Positions 25,715 to 34,294 of a stretch of 64,000 bases of DNA are shown here, piece after piece. Source of the stretch: Actinomyces wuliandei (GTDB lineage: Bacteria > Actinomycetota > Actinomycetes > Actinomycetales > Actinomycetaceae); NCBI RefSeq assembly GCF_004010955.1, contig NZ_CP025227.1, positions 620,001-684,000 on the forward strand, in the 5' to 3' direction. Both the position numbers and the translations under genes were made by a program. The stretch's first letter is position 1; every line of letters begins with the position of its first letter. The notes under the pieces were generated by a model that had not been told where the DNA came from, ran no database searches, and saw only the letters and a list, made by a program, of their open reading frames with translations.

Positions 25715-26662
25715 CTAGCCTGCCTGTACCGGGGTGAGGAGCGTCGCATCAGCGGCAATACGCTCGCGGGCGGCCAGCGCGTACTGCTCATGCAGCTCCA
25801 GCCCTCCGGCCTGACGCCCCAGGCGCCGGGCGACGACTGCCGTCGTGCCGCTGCCGGCGAAGGGGTCGATGACGACGCCGTTGCCAGGCGTCATGGCCTT
25901 GACGAAGAACTCGGCCAGGCCCTCGGGCATGGGGGCCGTGTGGGTGACGCCCCGGTGCTGGTTGTAGGTCTGACTCACCGGGATGACGTTACCGGGATCG
26001 GCTCCGCCGTGGGCATAGGTTGTCACCCGGTTGCGGCCGAACCCTGCCTCGGTGGAGCGACGGCCACGGGTGTCCTGCCTGCGCCGCCTGATCTCCTCAG
26101 GTGTCGTCTTGTAGGGCACACGGACCGCGTCGAGGTCGAAGTAGGGCCTGGGACCGCGTGCGAAGTGGAACACGTGCTCGAAGGCGTCCTTTGTGCGGGG
26201 GCCGAACCTGCCGGGGATCGCGTTGGGCTTGGACCAGATGTACTCCTCGATCCACCGCCAGCCCATGTTCTGGAGGGCCAGGACGAGCTGGAACACGTAG
26301 GGGTGACGCTGCCCCTTGAGCGGCCCGTCCTTGGCGACGCGGTTCTTGATGTTGATGACGAGTGAGCCCGTCTCGCTCGTGGCCTTGTACATCGACCGGG
26401 CGAAGGGCAGGAACCACTCGACGTAGCGGTCAGGGTGCACACGGCTGTAGGCCCGTTGGTCGGCATAGGGCGGGGAGGTGAAGAACAGGTCGACACTGCC
26501 CTCGGGCAGCACCGGCAGCCACTGCGAGGAGTCACCCCATGTCACGCCCTCCTCAAGGAGGAGGGCGAGCGCACGAGCGGGGTCCTCGGGGACCGGGGGG
26601 GCAGGAGCAGGGACAGGATGAAGCGTCACACAGCCATCCTGCCGTAACGGTGTGACATCCAT
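25715..26662 (-). CDS. DNA methyltransferase of the restriction-modification pair (beta-class, TSPPY)
   Basis: A DNA N4-cytosine or N6-adenine methyltransferase protecting host sites from the adjacent endonuclease. Motif IV TSPPYADQR is at 62-70, before motif I DPFAGSGTT at 266-274, the circular order of the beta class. The intervening EEYIWSKPNAIPGRFGPRTK and FEHVFHFARG are family features. The TSPPY form is compatible with N4-cytosine or N6-adenine; I cannot choose. ATG 26662 has no clear ribosome binding site; GTG 26629 has AGGA five bases upstream and is an equally good start. A strong terminator (26758-26784) separates it from the minus-strand gene transcribed towards it. Confidence 0.88.
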   Translation of the reverse strand: MDVTPLRQDGCVTLHPVPAPAPPVPEDPARALALLLEEGVTWGDSSQWLPVLPEGSVDLFFTSPPYADQRAYSRVHPDRYVEWFLPFARSMYKATSETGSLVINIKNRVAKDGPLKGQRHPYVFQLVLALQNMGWRWIEEYIWSKPNAIPGRFGPRTKDAFEHVFHFARGPRPYFDLDAVRVPYKTTPEEIRRRRQDTRGRRSTEAGFGRNRVTTYAHGGADPGNVIPVSQTYNQHRGVTHTAPMPEGLAEFFVKAMTPGNGVVIDPFAGSGTTAVVARRLGRQAGGLELHEQYALAARERIAADATLLTPVQAG

Positions 26663-26757
26663 CGTGAGGCGCCGCGACCACTTATGTTCCCGGCCCGTCG
26701 GCAGCCGCTCCCGACTACATCGACGACGCCTCCCTGCCTCGACAGGCGGTCAGCTGG

Positions 26758-26784
26758 GTGGGTGCCGGGGTGCCCGGCACCCAC
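26758..26784 (-). terminator. Perfect 12-bp hairpin after the double-glycosyltransferase gene
   Basis: GTGGGTGCCGGG (26758-26769) and CCCGGCACCCAC (26773-26784) form a perfect 12-bp stem with a GTG loop, 10 bp after the stop of the minus-strand gene ending at 26794. There is no T-tract. It would insulate the restriction-modification genes from read-through. Confidence 0.6.
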
Positions 26785-26793
26785 GGACAGAGG

Positions 26794-29547
26794 CTAGCTG
26801 CGCAGGTAGCGGGCCAGGCCCCGGGCGGTGCGCCTGGCGACGTGTGTGGCAGCGAGCCTCACCACGGTGCCAGTCCCCTCCGTGCGGGCCACGGCCCTGG
26901 CCTGCCACAGGAGCCGGCTGGCGCGGGCGGCGGCAGCCGGGGCGGGCACAGCTGCGGGGGCCTGGTCCTCACCGTAGGGGTCCAGGGCGATGGGGGCTGC
27001 GGCGAAAGGCTCGTCATCTGCCACAGGGACCCAGGAGGAGGGCTGCCGACGGCCCTCCAGGCGCAGGCGCAGCGCGGCCTGGACCAGGATCTTCTCGTAG
27101 GCGCGGCCCTGGGTCAACGGTGACAGCTCCAGCAGGGCTTCCCGCCGCGCCATCGCCCCCATCCGGGAGCGCAGGGCCTGGGAGCCGATCAGCTCCTCCA
27201 GGGCCTCCTCCCACTGCTCGGTGGTCGTGGCCAGCATCCCGGTGCGGCCGTGCTCGACCACCTCCTGAAAGGGACCCGTGGCAGCCGCGACAACCGGGCG
27301 GCCCACCAGTGCGGCCTCCAGCCACTTGATAGCCGACTTGGCCTCGTTGAACACCGAGTCCCCCGTCAGGGGCGCCAGGCAGATGTCGGTGTCCCGCAGC
27401 ACCCGTGGCAGCTCCAGCCAGGAGGTGAAGGGGACCGTGGAGACTCGCTCGGCCAGTGGCGAGAGGGCCTTGGTCGGGCGGAGGTGGCCGCCCAGGACGA
27501 GCCGGACGTGCGGGTGGCGCCTCATGACAGCGACCACTGCGGGCTCTACCGCCGCCCAGTCCGCGTCGTGCGTCGTCGTTCCGGAGAAGTACCCGATAGA
27601 GACGGTGGTCTCGCTGCTCCCACGGTCTGCGTTGTCCTCGCTGCCCGCACCGCTCCTGTCCTGCTCGGCGCTACCGACAGCCTGCGCGCCTGTGGCCCCG
27701 GGTATCCCCCTCATGGCGCGAGCCGACACGACGCGCGCCGGAGGAGTGCGGGCTCCCCGTGCTGCCATGTCGTCCTCCCGGATCACCCTGTCCGAGGCCC
27801 GGGCCAGGAGGGCTCCCACCCCGTTGGCGTAACGGTAGGCGGGGAGGTGGGCCAGTCGGGTCGCCTCCTGGCACAGCACCTCGGTTGAGCCGATAAACCC
27901 GTCACAGGCTTCCAGGGTGGTGCGGTAGCGCTCGACACCGTGCCACCACAGCCGCTCCTCCCGGGCGGACAGGCCCTCCAGTCCCTTGAGCTGGCCGCGC
28001 AGGGAGGGGTCGAAGATGAGGTCGTCAACGTCGTAGAGGACCGGGACCGCTCCCGGGCGCTCCTTGACTGCGGTGACAAGGTCCAGCACCTGCGTGGTCG
28101 CCGGCACCCTGTACAGCACGACGGCGTCCGCCTGGAGGACCTCCTCACGAAGGCGCGGGTCGCGGTAGTGGCGCACCTCGACCTCGTGGCCTCGCATCCG
28201 CAGCGCCTCGGCGGGAAGGTAGGCGCGGTAGCGCAGTGGCGCGCCATCGATACCGACGATGAAGAGCACCCGCCGCAGGAGCTGGGCCTGTGCCCGTGCG
28301 ATGTCACGGTGCTCCTCCGGCTCGCGCACCGCCTCGGGGGAGCCGAAGGCGTCGTCGCGCACCTCCTCGTAGATGCTGAGCAGCTCGCCCCCCTGCTGGG
28401 TGAAGGAGCGGATCGGCGAGGCGGCGCCCTGACCGGTCAGCCTCCGTGCCCGCGCCGGGTCCTGGGCGAGACGGTGCAGCACCTCCGCCAGGGCCTGGGC
28501 GTCCCCGGCCGGGACGACGTGGCCGTTGACCCCCTCGGCCACGGCCTCCTCCGGCCCGAGGGTGTCGGTGCACACCACGCCCAGGCCGGCGGCCAGTGCC
28601 TCGCGGGTGAGGATGGAGTGGGACTCGCGCATGACGGAGGGCAGGACCAGCAGGTCGTGGTCGCCCAGGACCTCCAGGAGGCTGTCGGGGCTGAAGGACG
28701 GGCGGGGGCGGAACCAGGAGGGCAGGCCTGGGCGGGTCCTCCTGACCCCGTAGGCGTCCAGGAGCAGCCCGCTGTGCTCACCGACCAGCCGGGCGCTACG
28801 GGTCAGGACGTCGATGCCCTTCATCTCCTGGTCCCCGCCCGCGTACATGACCCGCAGCGGCCCCGTGCCGACTCGTGGCCGGGGCGAGGCTCCGAGGCGC
28901 TCCAGCTGGGCGTCAGGCAGGCCGTTCTCGTTGACCCGCACCCTGTCCGGGTCCACGCCGTTGGCGACCAGCACCCGTGCCGCTGAGTGGGAGGGCGCCA
29001 GGACGAGGTCCACAGCCTCCAGGGCTCGGCGAAGCCGCTCGCGCCGTCCCCGCAGGCGCGGGTGGGAGTCGCAGTCGCAGGAGCCGCACTCTACGACCAG
29101 GGAGCAGGGGTGCATCTGGTGATCGACCAGGAACTGCCGGGAGCAGAACCACCAGAAGTCGTGCATGGTCAGCACGACCCGGGCGCCCGACGCCCTGGCC
29201 GCCTCCACGAGCCCGACCCCGAGAGTCTGCAGGGAGTGGACGTGCACCACGTCAGGCCGGACCCCCTCCAGCCACCGGGCGAAGGCCTGAGCCGCACCGG
29301 GGTTGTCGTAGTTGAACGGGTCGTCCCAGCCCGTCCACGGAGTCGTGACCAGCCAGGTCACCGCCACCCCGGCCTCGTCGGTCTCGGTCCAGGTCTCCAG
29401 GGGACGGCGTCGGTCGTCCAGGTAGCCGGCATAGACGAAGGAGTCGTGGCCCTGCGCGGCTGTCAGGCGCGCTATCCTCTGCGGCACGAGAGTGCCCCCG
29501 GAGACGAAGTTCGGGGGATAGTGGGCAGAAACCTGGGCGATCCGCAT
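26794..29547 (-). CDS. Double glycosyltransferase: two GT-B (GT4-like) domains in one chain
   Basis: A 917-residue protein from ATG 29547. Domain 1 (about 1-395) starts MRIAQVSAHYPPNFVSGGTL and has VHVHSLQTLGVGLVEAAR, a Cys-rich stretch CSLVVECGSCDC near 158, and the donor site MRESHSILTREALAAGLGVV near 305. Domain 2 (about 425-830) starts RVLFIVGIDGAPLRYRAYLP, with YDVDDLIFDPSLRGQLKGL near 507, TVSIGYFSGTTTHDADWAAV near 655 and FNEAKSAIKWLEAALVGRPV near 735. A disordered segment near 605-650 interrupts domain 2. ATG 29547 is chosen because TAGCAT lies seven bases before it and the domain begins there; ATG 29589 has GAGGAG too close to serve. Two consecutive sugar additions to one glycan is the likely role. 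Confidence 0.83.
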   Translation of the reverse strand: MRIAQVSAHYPPNFVSGGTLVPQRIARLTAAQGHDSFVYAGYLDDRRRPLETWTETDEAGVAVTWLVTTPWTGWDDPFNYDNPGAAQAFARWLEGVRPDVVHVHSLQTLGVGLVEAARASGARVVLTMHDFWWFCSRQFLVDHQMHPCSLVVECGSCDCDSHPRLRGRRERLRRALEAVDLVLAPSHSAARVLVANGVDPDRVRVNENGLPDAQLERLGASPRPRVGTGPLRVMYAGGDQEMKGIDVLTRSARLVGEHSGLLLDAYGVRRTRPGLPSWFRPRPSFSPDSLLEVLGDHDLLVLPSVMRESHSILTREALAAGLGVVCTDTLGPEEAVAEGVNGHVVPAGDAQALAEVLHRLAQDPARARRLTGQGAASPIRSFTQQGGELLSIYEEVRDDAFGSPEAVREPEEHRDIARAQAQLLRRVLFIVGIDGAPLRYRAYLPAEALRMRGHEVEVRHYRDPRLREEVLQADAVVLYRVPATTQVLDLVTAVKERPGAVPVLYDVDDLIFDPSLRGQLKGLEGLSAREERLWWHGVERYRTTLEACDGFIGSTEVLCQEATRLAHLPAYRYANGVGALLARASDRVIREDDMAARGARTPPARVVSARAMRGIPGATGAQAVGSAEQDRSGAGSEDNADRGSSETTVSIGYFSGTTTHDADWAAVEPAVVAVMRRHPHVRLVLGGHLRPTKALSPLAERVSTVPFTSWLELPRVLRDTDICLAPLTGDSVFNEAKSAIKWLEAALVGRPVVAAATGPFQEVVEHGRTGMLATTTEQWEEALEELIGSQALRSRMGAMARREALLELSPLTQGRAYEKILVQAALRLRLEGRRQPSSWVPVADDEPFAAAPIALDPYGEDQAPAAVPAPAAAARASRLLWQARAVARTEGTGTVVRLAATHVARRTARGLARYLRS

Positions 29548-29554
29548 GGGGCTG

Positions 29555-29560
29555 ATGCTA
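29555..29560 (-). promoter_or_regulatory. Leaderless -10 element for the double glycosyltransferase
   Basis: On the minus strand TAGCAT is followed by seven bases and ATG 29547. The absence of a ribosome binding site before that ATG fits a leaderless transcript. Confidence 0.4.
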
Positions 29561-29585
29561 CCGGTACCCGTACCTGCCTGCTGGT

Positions 29586-29608
29586 CCATGCTCCTCGGGC
29601 ACCTCTGA
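29586..29608. repeat. 23-bp direct repeat, copy 1
   Basis: Identical to 29647-29669, with start points 61 bp apart. Read on the minus strand it contains GAGGAG followed by ATG (29589). The sequence between and beyond the copies is not similar, so it is not a simple tandem duplication. Confidence 0.7.
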
Positions 29609-29646
29609 CCGCTGGGTCCCAGCCGTCCTGACGCAGCCGCTCACGC

Positions 29647-29669
29647 CCATGCTCCTCGGGCACCTCTGA
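29647..29669. repeat. 23-bp direct repeat, copy 2
   Basis: Second copy of the repeat at 29586-29608. The last 12 bases plus seven following bases also match a 19-nt stretch inside secA (61098-61116). Confidence 0.7.
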
Positions 29670-29796
29670 GCGCCTCTCCGGGTGTCCTTCTGGGGGGCGC
29701 TCCGGGCGTCTCTGCTGGGCTCCGTCGGTCTCCCCTGCGGCCAAAGTGGTCGCCGCCGACTGCTGCAGACGGGCTTCCCCGCTGCCCCTACGGCCC

Positions 29797-29802
29797 TATG
29801 CT
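29797..29802 (+). promoter_or_regulatory. Leaderless -10 element for the coiled-coil gene
   Basis: TATGCT is followed by exactly six bases (GGGGCC) and ATG 29809, with no Shine-Dalgarno match upstream. Confidence 0.5.
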
Positions 29803-29808
29803 GGGGCC

Positions 29809-30225
29809 ATGAGCTACAGCGACTCGGACGTACCCGCCCGGCATCCTCTCGATCTGCAGGACTCCCCGGGTACTGTGGGGCAGGCAGGCAGCGGGCTGAG
29901 CGGTGGCGGTGCTGACGGTGCTACAGGGGCTGCCCCTCCCGCCAGGGCGCTGGAGGCCCTGGAGAGACGGTGCGATGAGCTGCGTGCCCAGGTGGTCTCC
30001 CTCCAGGCGGCGGCTGTGGTGCGCGCTGGGATCATTGAGGACCAGGCTGCCCGTATCCAGGACAACGAGAAGCGCCTGGCTGAGGCGCACGCCCGCCTGG
30101 AGGCCCGTCAGCCATCCGCAGTCAGTGCCGTGCGGGCGATCGCGGCCCCGCAGACGCTGAGGAGGCTGCCCCTGGGCGGTCTGAAAAGGCGTGCGGCGGC
30201 GCTCCTACGTCGGTTGAGGGGCTGA
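29809..30225 (+). CDS. Small coiled-coil protein of unknown function upstream of a GT2 gene
   Basis: A 138-residue protein from ATG 29809. Residues 1-45 are disordered (Ser/Asp/Gly-rich). Residues about 48-97 (LEALERRCDELRAQVVSLQA through AEAHARLEA) have regular heptad Leu/Ala spacing of a coiled coil. The last 40 residues are strongly basic (LRRLPLGGLKRRAAALLRRL), which could bind anionic lipid or nucleic acid. No family was recognised. Only 4 bp separate it from the following GT2 gene, so the two are co-transcribed. A scaffold that positions the glycosyltransferase at the membrane is one possibility, unsupported beyond context. Confidence 0.6.
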   Translation: MSYSDSDVPARHPLDLQDSPGTVGQAGSGLSGGGADGATGAAPPARALEALERRCDELRAQVVSLQAAAVVRAGIIEDQAARIQDNEKRLAEAHARLEARQPSAVSAVRAIAAPQTLRRLPLGGLKRRAAALLRRLRG

Positions 30226-30229
30226 GGTC

Positions 30230-31642
30230 ATGAGTGGTGTCACCGTCATTGTCGCCGACGGCGTCTGGGACGCAAGGCGGGAGAGGCCGGAAGGTCCCAC
30301 CGGGGCGACCGTGGAGAGCTTTCGCCAAGTTGCCTCCGACGGGGACCGTCTGCTCGTGGGGTCGTGGTGGGGGTGTGCGGACCGGGTAGAGACTGACTAC
30401 GCCCTGCTGCTGCGTGCGGGTGACACGCTTGAGCCGGGTGCGCTGCGCGCTCTGGAGGAGTTCGCCCGGGCGCGCAGGGTCCGCCTGGTGACCGCCGACC
30501 GGATCGAGGACGGCCAGATCCGCCGGTGCCAGCGCTGGTCCCCTGCCCTGTTCGAGCAGTTCCCCTACACCGGGCGTCTCATGCTGGTGGAGGCCTCGGT
30601 GCTGGCCCAGGTGGTGGACACCGCCCTCCAGGAGCCACTCAGTGAGTGGGACATGCAGCTGCGCCTGGTTGACGCGGCTGCTGGCGCCGACCACTGCCCG
30701 GTCGTGGCGGTCAACCAGGCCACCCCGGTGCGCGCCGGAGGCCTGGCTGACCGCGTCACCACCGTCCAGGCTCACCTCGCCCGTGCGGGCAGGAGCGCCG
30801 AGCTGGTCAGCGCGGGTCCGACAGGCATGCCGCAGGTGCGTGCCCGTACCACGAAGGCCCACCTGGTCTCTGTCATCGTCCCGACCGCCTTCTCCCGCCG
30901 TGAGCTGGAGGACGGTACCGTGCGTACGCTCGTGGAGTGCCTGCTGACAGGGATCCTGGTCACTGTCGGCCCTCGGCGTTGCGAGGTGGTCCTGGTCGTG
31001 GACGACCAGGCCGACTCCCGGTCCGTGGAACGGTGCCGGAGCCTGTGGCCGGGGACGTTGCGGGTGGTGACCACCCGGGGGCCCTTTAACTTCTCTGCTG
31101 CTGTCAACGCTGGCGCCGCTGCCTCACGCGGGGAGGTCCTTCTTCTGCTCAACGACGACGTCGAGCCGTGCCACGGCGGCTGGCTGGACCAGATGCTGGG
31201 GGTCCTGGAGCGTCCGGGCACCGCCGTGGTCGGTGCCCGCCTGCTGCTGGGAGATGGCAGGATCCAGCACCTTGGAGTGGTGTGCCCCCCCGGGGGGCTG
31301 CCGATGCATCCCCGGGTCTTCGAGGAGGACAGGACCTCCCACCCCATGGCCCAGGCGGACGTGGAGTACCTGGCGGTGACCGGTGCCTGCCTCATGTGCC
31401 GTCGGGAGGACTTTGAGGCCGTGGGTGGCATGGACGAGAGACTGCCGCTGAACTTCAACGACATCGACCTGTGCCTGCGCATGGTGGCCCGGGGTGGCAG
31501 CGTGGTGTGCGTCAACAGCGTGAGGATGGTCCACCGCGAGTCCTCGACCCGCCGTCCCCAGATCCTCCCGGAAGAGAGGGCGGCTGTGGAGGGCTGGTAC
31601 CCGCTGACGGCTACGGACCCCCACATTGAGTACTGGGGCTGA
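30230..31642 (+). CDS. GT2 glycosyltransferase with truncated upstream GT-A-like half
   Basis: A 470-residue enzyme. The complete GT-A domain starts near 205 (HLVSVIVPTAFSRRELEDGT), with VLVVDDQADSRSVERC near 260, FNFSAAVNAGAAASRGEVLL near 286, LLNDDVEP near 305 (metal-binding), VTGACLMCRREDFEAVGGMD near 383 and LNFNDIDLCLRMVARGG near 407 (catalytic base). Residues 1-190 resemble the second half of another GT-A domain (YALLLRAGDTLEPGALRALE, WSPALFEQFPYTGRLMLV), as in double-GT2 proteins, but the nucleotide-binding front half is missing. One active domain is therefore expected. Sugar and acceptor are unknown. Confidence 0.85.
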   Translation: MSGVTVIVADGVWDARRERPEGPTGATVESFRQVASDGDRLLVGSWWGCADRVETDYALLLRAGDTLEPGALRALEEFARARRVRLVTADRIEDGQIRRCQRWSPALFEQFPYTGRLMLVEASVLAQVVDTALQEPLSEWDMQLRLVDAAAGADHCPVVAVNQATPVRAGGLADRVTTVQAHLARAGRSAELVSAGPTGMPQVRARTTKAHLVSVIVPTAFSRRELEDGTVRTLVECLLTGILVTVGPRRCEVVLVVDDQADSRSVERCRSLWPGTLRVVTTRGPFNFSAAVNAGAAASRGEVLLLLNDDVEPCHGGWLDQMLGVLERPGTAVVGARLLLGDGRIQHLGVVCPPGGLPMHPRVFEEDRTSHPMAQADVEYLAVTGACLMCRREDFEAVGGMDERLPLNFNDIDLCLRMVARGGSVVCVNSVRMVHRESSTRRPQILPEERAAVEGWYPLTATDPHIEYWG

Positions 31643-31777
31643 CCCCGGTGTCCCGTAGCGCGGGGACGACCCGGGTGCTCCTGGGACGTCACCCCGACGG
31701 CCAGGGCCGTTCTACGACATACTTCTACCGCATGTCCTGACTCCTCCGGACTGCGACTTCTCCAGATAGGTGAGCCC

Positions 31778-33304
31778 ATGACTTCTGAGACCGCCAGGCC
31801 CCTGCGGGTCGAGACCACGCCGATTCCTGGCTTCCTGCGGATAGACCTGCCTGTGCACGGGGACAGCAGGGGCTGGTTCAAGGAGAACTGGCAGCGCGAG
31901 AAGATGCTCGCCCTGGGACTGCCGGACTTTGGCCCGGTGCAGAACAACATCTCCTTCAACCACGAGGTGGGGGTGACCCGAGGTATCCACGCGGAGCCGT
32001 GGGACAAGTACGTCTCGGTGGCCTCGGGGCGCGTCTTCGGGGCCTGGGTGGACCTGCGCGAGGGGCCGACCTTCGGGACGCTCTACACCTGTGAGATCGA
32101 CCCCTCCGTGGCGGTCTACGTGCCTCGCGGCGTGGGTAACGCCTACCAGACCCTGGAGCCTGCCACCGCCTACACCTACCTGGTCAACGACCACTGGCTG
32201 CCTGACGCCCGCTACACCTTCCTCAACCTTGCCGACAGCTCGGTGGCCGTGCCCTGGCCGATCCCTCTGGAGAAGGCGGTGCTGTCAGACAAGGACCGCT
32301 CGCACCCGCCGCTGGAGGAGGTGCCGCCCTTTCCGGCGCCGGGGGCGTCGCTGCCAGGAGCCGCCCCCCGTACCCGTGGTGCGGACAGCGACGCTGCCAC
32401 GGTGGCCGGGGACGAGCCGCACGCCTCCCGTCCCGACAGCGGGAGCAGGCCGGGCAGCAGGGTACTGGTGACCGGTGCGCACGGCCAGCTCGGTCGTGAG
32501 CTCATGCGTCAGCTGCCAGAGGCCGGGTACGAGGCCACGGGCGTGGACCTTCCCGAGGTGGACATCTCTGACGCCTCTGCCCTGGAGGGCTTCCCGTGGG
32601 GTGACTACGACGTCGTCGTCAATGCTGCGGCGTGGACGAACGTGGACGGCGCCGAGACCCCTGAGGGGCGTCGGCTGTCCTGGAGGGCCAACGCCACCGG
32701 TCCGGCCAATCTGGCCAGGGCTGCCACCGCCCACGGCCTGGTACTGGTGCACGTCTCCAGTGAGTACGTCTTTGACGGGACCGCCCAGGTCCACGCAGAG
32801 GAGGAGCCCGCCAGCCCCCTGGGCGTCTACGGGCAGTCCAAGGCGGGAGGCGACGCTGCCGTGGCTGCCACCACGCGTCACTACCTGGTGCGCACCTCCT
32901 GGGTGGTGGGTGAGGGCGGCAACTTCGTGCGCACGATGGCCCGGCTGGCAGCCCAGGGGGTGAAGCCTAAGGTCGTGGACGACCAGGTAGGACGCCTGAC
33001 CTTCACCACCGACCTGGCGGCGGGCATCATCCACCTCCTGGGGACGGGGGCGCCCTACGGAACCTACAACCTCTCTGGTGAGGGGGCGGTGGTCTCCTGG
33101 GCGGACGTGGCCAGGAGGGTCTACGAGCTGACCGGGCACAGCGCCCAGGATGTCACCCCGGTCAGCACGGAGGAGTACTTCGCGGACCAGGACGTGGCAC
33201 CTCGCCCCCTCGTGTCCACGCTGGACCTGTCCAAGATTGAGTCCACAGGTTTTGTCCCCGCCGACTCGATGCAACGCCTGGAGGACTACGTCCGGTCCCT
33301 GTAG
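31778..33304 (+). CDS. Fused dTDP-4-dehydrorhamnose 3,5-epimerase and reductase (RmlC-RmlD)
   Basis: One 508-residue chain carrying the last two steps of dTDP-L-rhamnose synthesis. Residues 1-185 are the RmlC cupin: GDSRGWFKENWQREKM, QNNISFNHEVGVTRGIHAEP with catalytic H71, and VYVPRGVGNAYQTLEP. A Pro/Ser/Asp-rich linker spans about 186-227. Residues 228-508 are the RmlD SDR reductase: VTGAHGQLGRELM (231-243), the VVNAAAWTNVDGAE substrate loop and YGQSKAGGD with Y351 and K355. The ATG has AGGTGA five bases upstream. It is convergent with rfbA across a strong hairpin. Fusions of this type are known in actinobacteria. Confidence 0.93.
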   Translation: MTSETARPLRVETTPIPGFLRIDLPVHGDSRGWFKENWQREKMLALGLPDFGPVQNNISFNHEVGVTRGIHAEPWDKYVSVASGRVFGAWVDLREGPTFGTLYTCEIDPSVAVYVPRGVGNAYQTLEPATAYTYLVNDHWLPDARYTFLNLADSSVAVPWPIPLEKAVLSDKDRSHPPLEEVPPFPAPGASLPGAAPRTRGADSDAATVAGDEPHASRPDSGSRPGSRVLVTGAHGQLGRELMRQLPEAGYEATGVDLPEVDISDASALEGFPWGDYDVVVNAAAWTNVDGAETPEGRRLSWRANATGPANLARAATAHGLVLVHVSSEYVFDGTAQVHAEEEPASPLGVYGQSKAGGDAAVAATTRHYLVRTSWVVGEGGNFVRTMARLAAQGVKPKVVDDQVGRLTFTTDLAAGIIHLLGTGAPYGTYNLSGEGAVVSWADVARRVYELTGHSAQDVTPVSTEEYFADQDVAPRPLVSTLDLSKIESTGFVPADSMQRLEDYVRSL

Positions 33305-33344
33305 GCCCTGTGCAGGCCCTGCGCGTGCAGGCCTGGTACCTGGT

Positions 33345-33377
33345 GCGGGGTGCGCCCCACGCCGGGGCGCACCCCGC
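33345..33377. terminator. Perfect 14-bp hairpin between convergent RmlC-RmlD and rfbA genes
   Basis: GCGGGGTGCGCCCC (33345-33358) and GGGGCGCACCCCGC (33364-33377) form a perfect 14-bp stem with an ACGCC loop, 40 bp after one stop and 30 bp before the other. There is no T-tract. A bidirectional terminator is the natural reading. Confidence 0.7.
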
Positions 33378-33406
33378 CACCACGTCGCCGCCTGGGGTCT
33401 GTCTGC

Positions 33407-34282
33407 CTAGCCCCGGCGCTCACGCTCCAGCAGGTCCAGCAGGTACTGTCCGTAGCCGGACTTCACCAGCGGCTCGGCACGTCGGCGCAGCCCCTCGTCA
33501 TTGATAAAGCCCATGCGCCAGGCGACCTCCTCAGGGGCGCCGACCTTCATGCCCTGACGCGCCTCGACCGTGCGTACGAAGGCTGTGGCGTCCGCCAGGG
33601 AGTCGAAGGTCCCGGTGTCCAGCCAGGCCGTCCCCCGTGGCAGGACCTCGACGCTGAGCCGACCTGCCTCAAGGTAGGTGCGATTGATGTCGGTGATCTC
33701 GTACTCTCCACGTGCCGAGGGCCTGAGGTTACGTGCGATCTCCACCACGTCGTTGTCGTAGAAGTACAGACCGGGCACGGCGTAGTCCGACTTCGGGTGC
33801 GTCGGCTTCTCCTCGATGGACAGAGCCCTGAGGTCCTGGTCGAACTCCACGACGCCGTAGGCGGAGGGGTCGGCTACCTGGTAGGCGTAGACGACCCCGC
33901 CCTCCGGGCTGGTGTGGCGACGCAGCTGGGTCCCCATCCCCGGGCCGTAGAAGATGTTGTCGCCCAGGACCAGGGCGGCGCTGTCGTCCCCGATGAACTC
34001 TGCTCCCAGGACGAAGGCCTGTGCCAGCCCGTTGGGAACCTCCTGCACCGTGTAGGAGAGGCTGACGCCTAGCTGAGAGCCGTCACCCAGCAGGCGGTGG
34101 AAGCTGGGGGCGTCGTGAGGTGTCGTGATGACGAGCACGTCCTGGATGCCCGCAAGCATAAGGGTGCTCAGCGGGTAGTAGATCATCGGCTTGTCGTAGA
34201 CCGGTACCAGCTGCTTGGAGGTGCCCAGGGTGATCGGGTTAAGTCGTGTGCCGGAGCCTCCGGCCAGGATGATGCCTCGCAT
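33407..34282 (-). CDS. rfbA: Glucose-1-phosphate thymidylyltransferase (RmlA)
   Basis: Makes dTDP-glucose from dTTP and glucose-1-phosphate, the committed step towards dTDP-L-rhamnose. The 291-residue protein starts [20 protein letters not shown], the nucleotide-binding signature, followed by the [20 protein letters not shown] substrate segment. [14 protein letters not shown] near 107 carries the metal-binding Asp, [20 protein letters not shown] near 143 contains the sugar-phosphate contacts, and [18 protein letters not shown] near 212 is conserved. ATG 34282 gives the canonical N-terminus; an extension to 34429 is spurious. No ribosome binding site is seen; CAGACT sits exactly six bases before the ATG, a weaker leaderless arrangement. 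Confidence 0.95.
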   Translation of the reverse strand: MRGIILAGGSGTRLNPITLGTSKQLVPVYDKPMIYYPLSTLMLAGIQDVLVITTPHDAPSFHRLLGDGSQLGVSLSYTVQEVPNGLAQAFVLGAEFIGDDSAALVLGDNIFYGPGMGTQLRRHTSPEGGVVYAYQVADPSAYGVVEFDQDLRALSIEEKPTHPKSDYAVPGLYFYDNDVVEIARNLRPSARGEYEITDINRTYLEAGRLSVEVLPRGTAWLDTGTFDSLADATAFVRTVEARQGMKVGAPEEVAWRMGFINDEGLRRRAEPLVKSGYGQYLLDLLERERRG

Positions 34283-34288
34283 ACCCGT

Positions 34289-34294
34289 AGTCTG
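34289..34294 (-). promoter_or_regulatory. Possible leaderless -10 element for rfbA
   Basis: CAGACT on the minus strand, six bases before ATG 34282. It keeps A2 and T6 of TANNNT but not T1, so it is weaker than the other cases. Confidence 0.3.
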
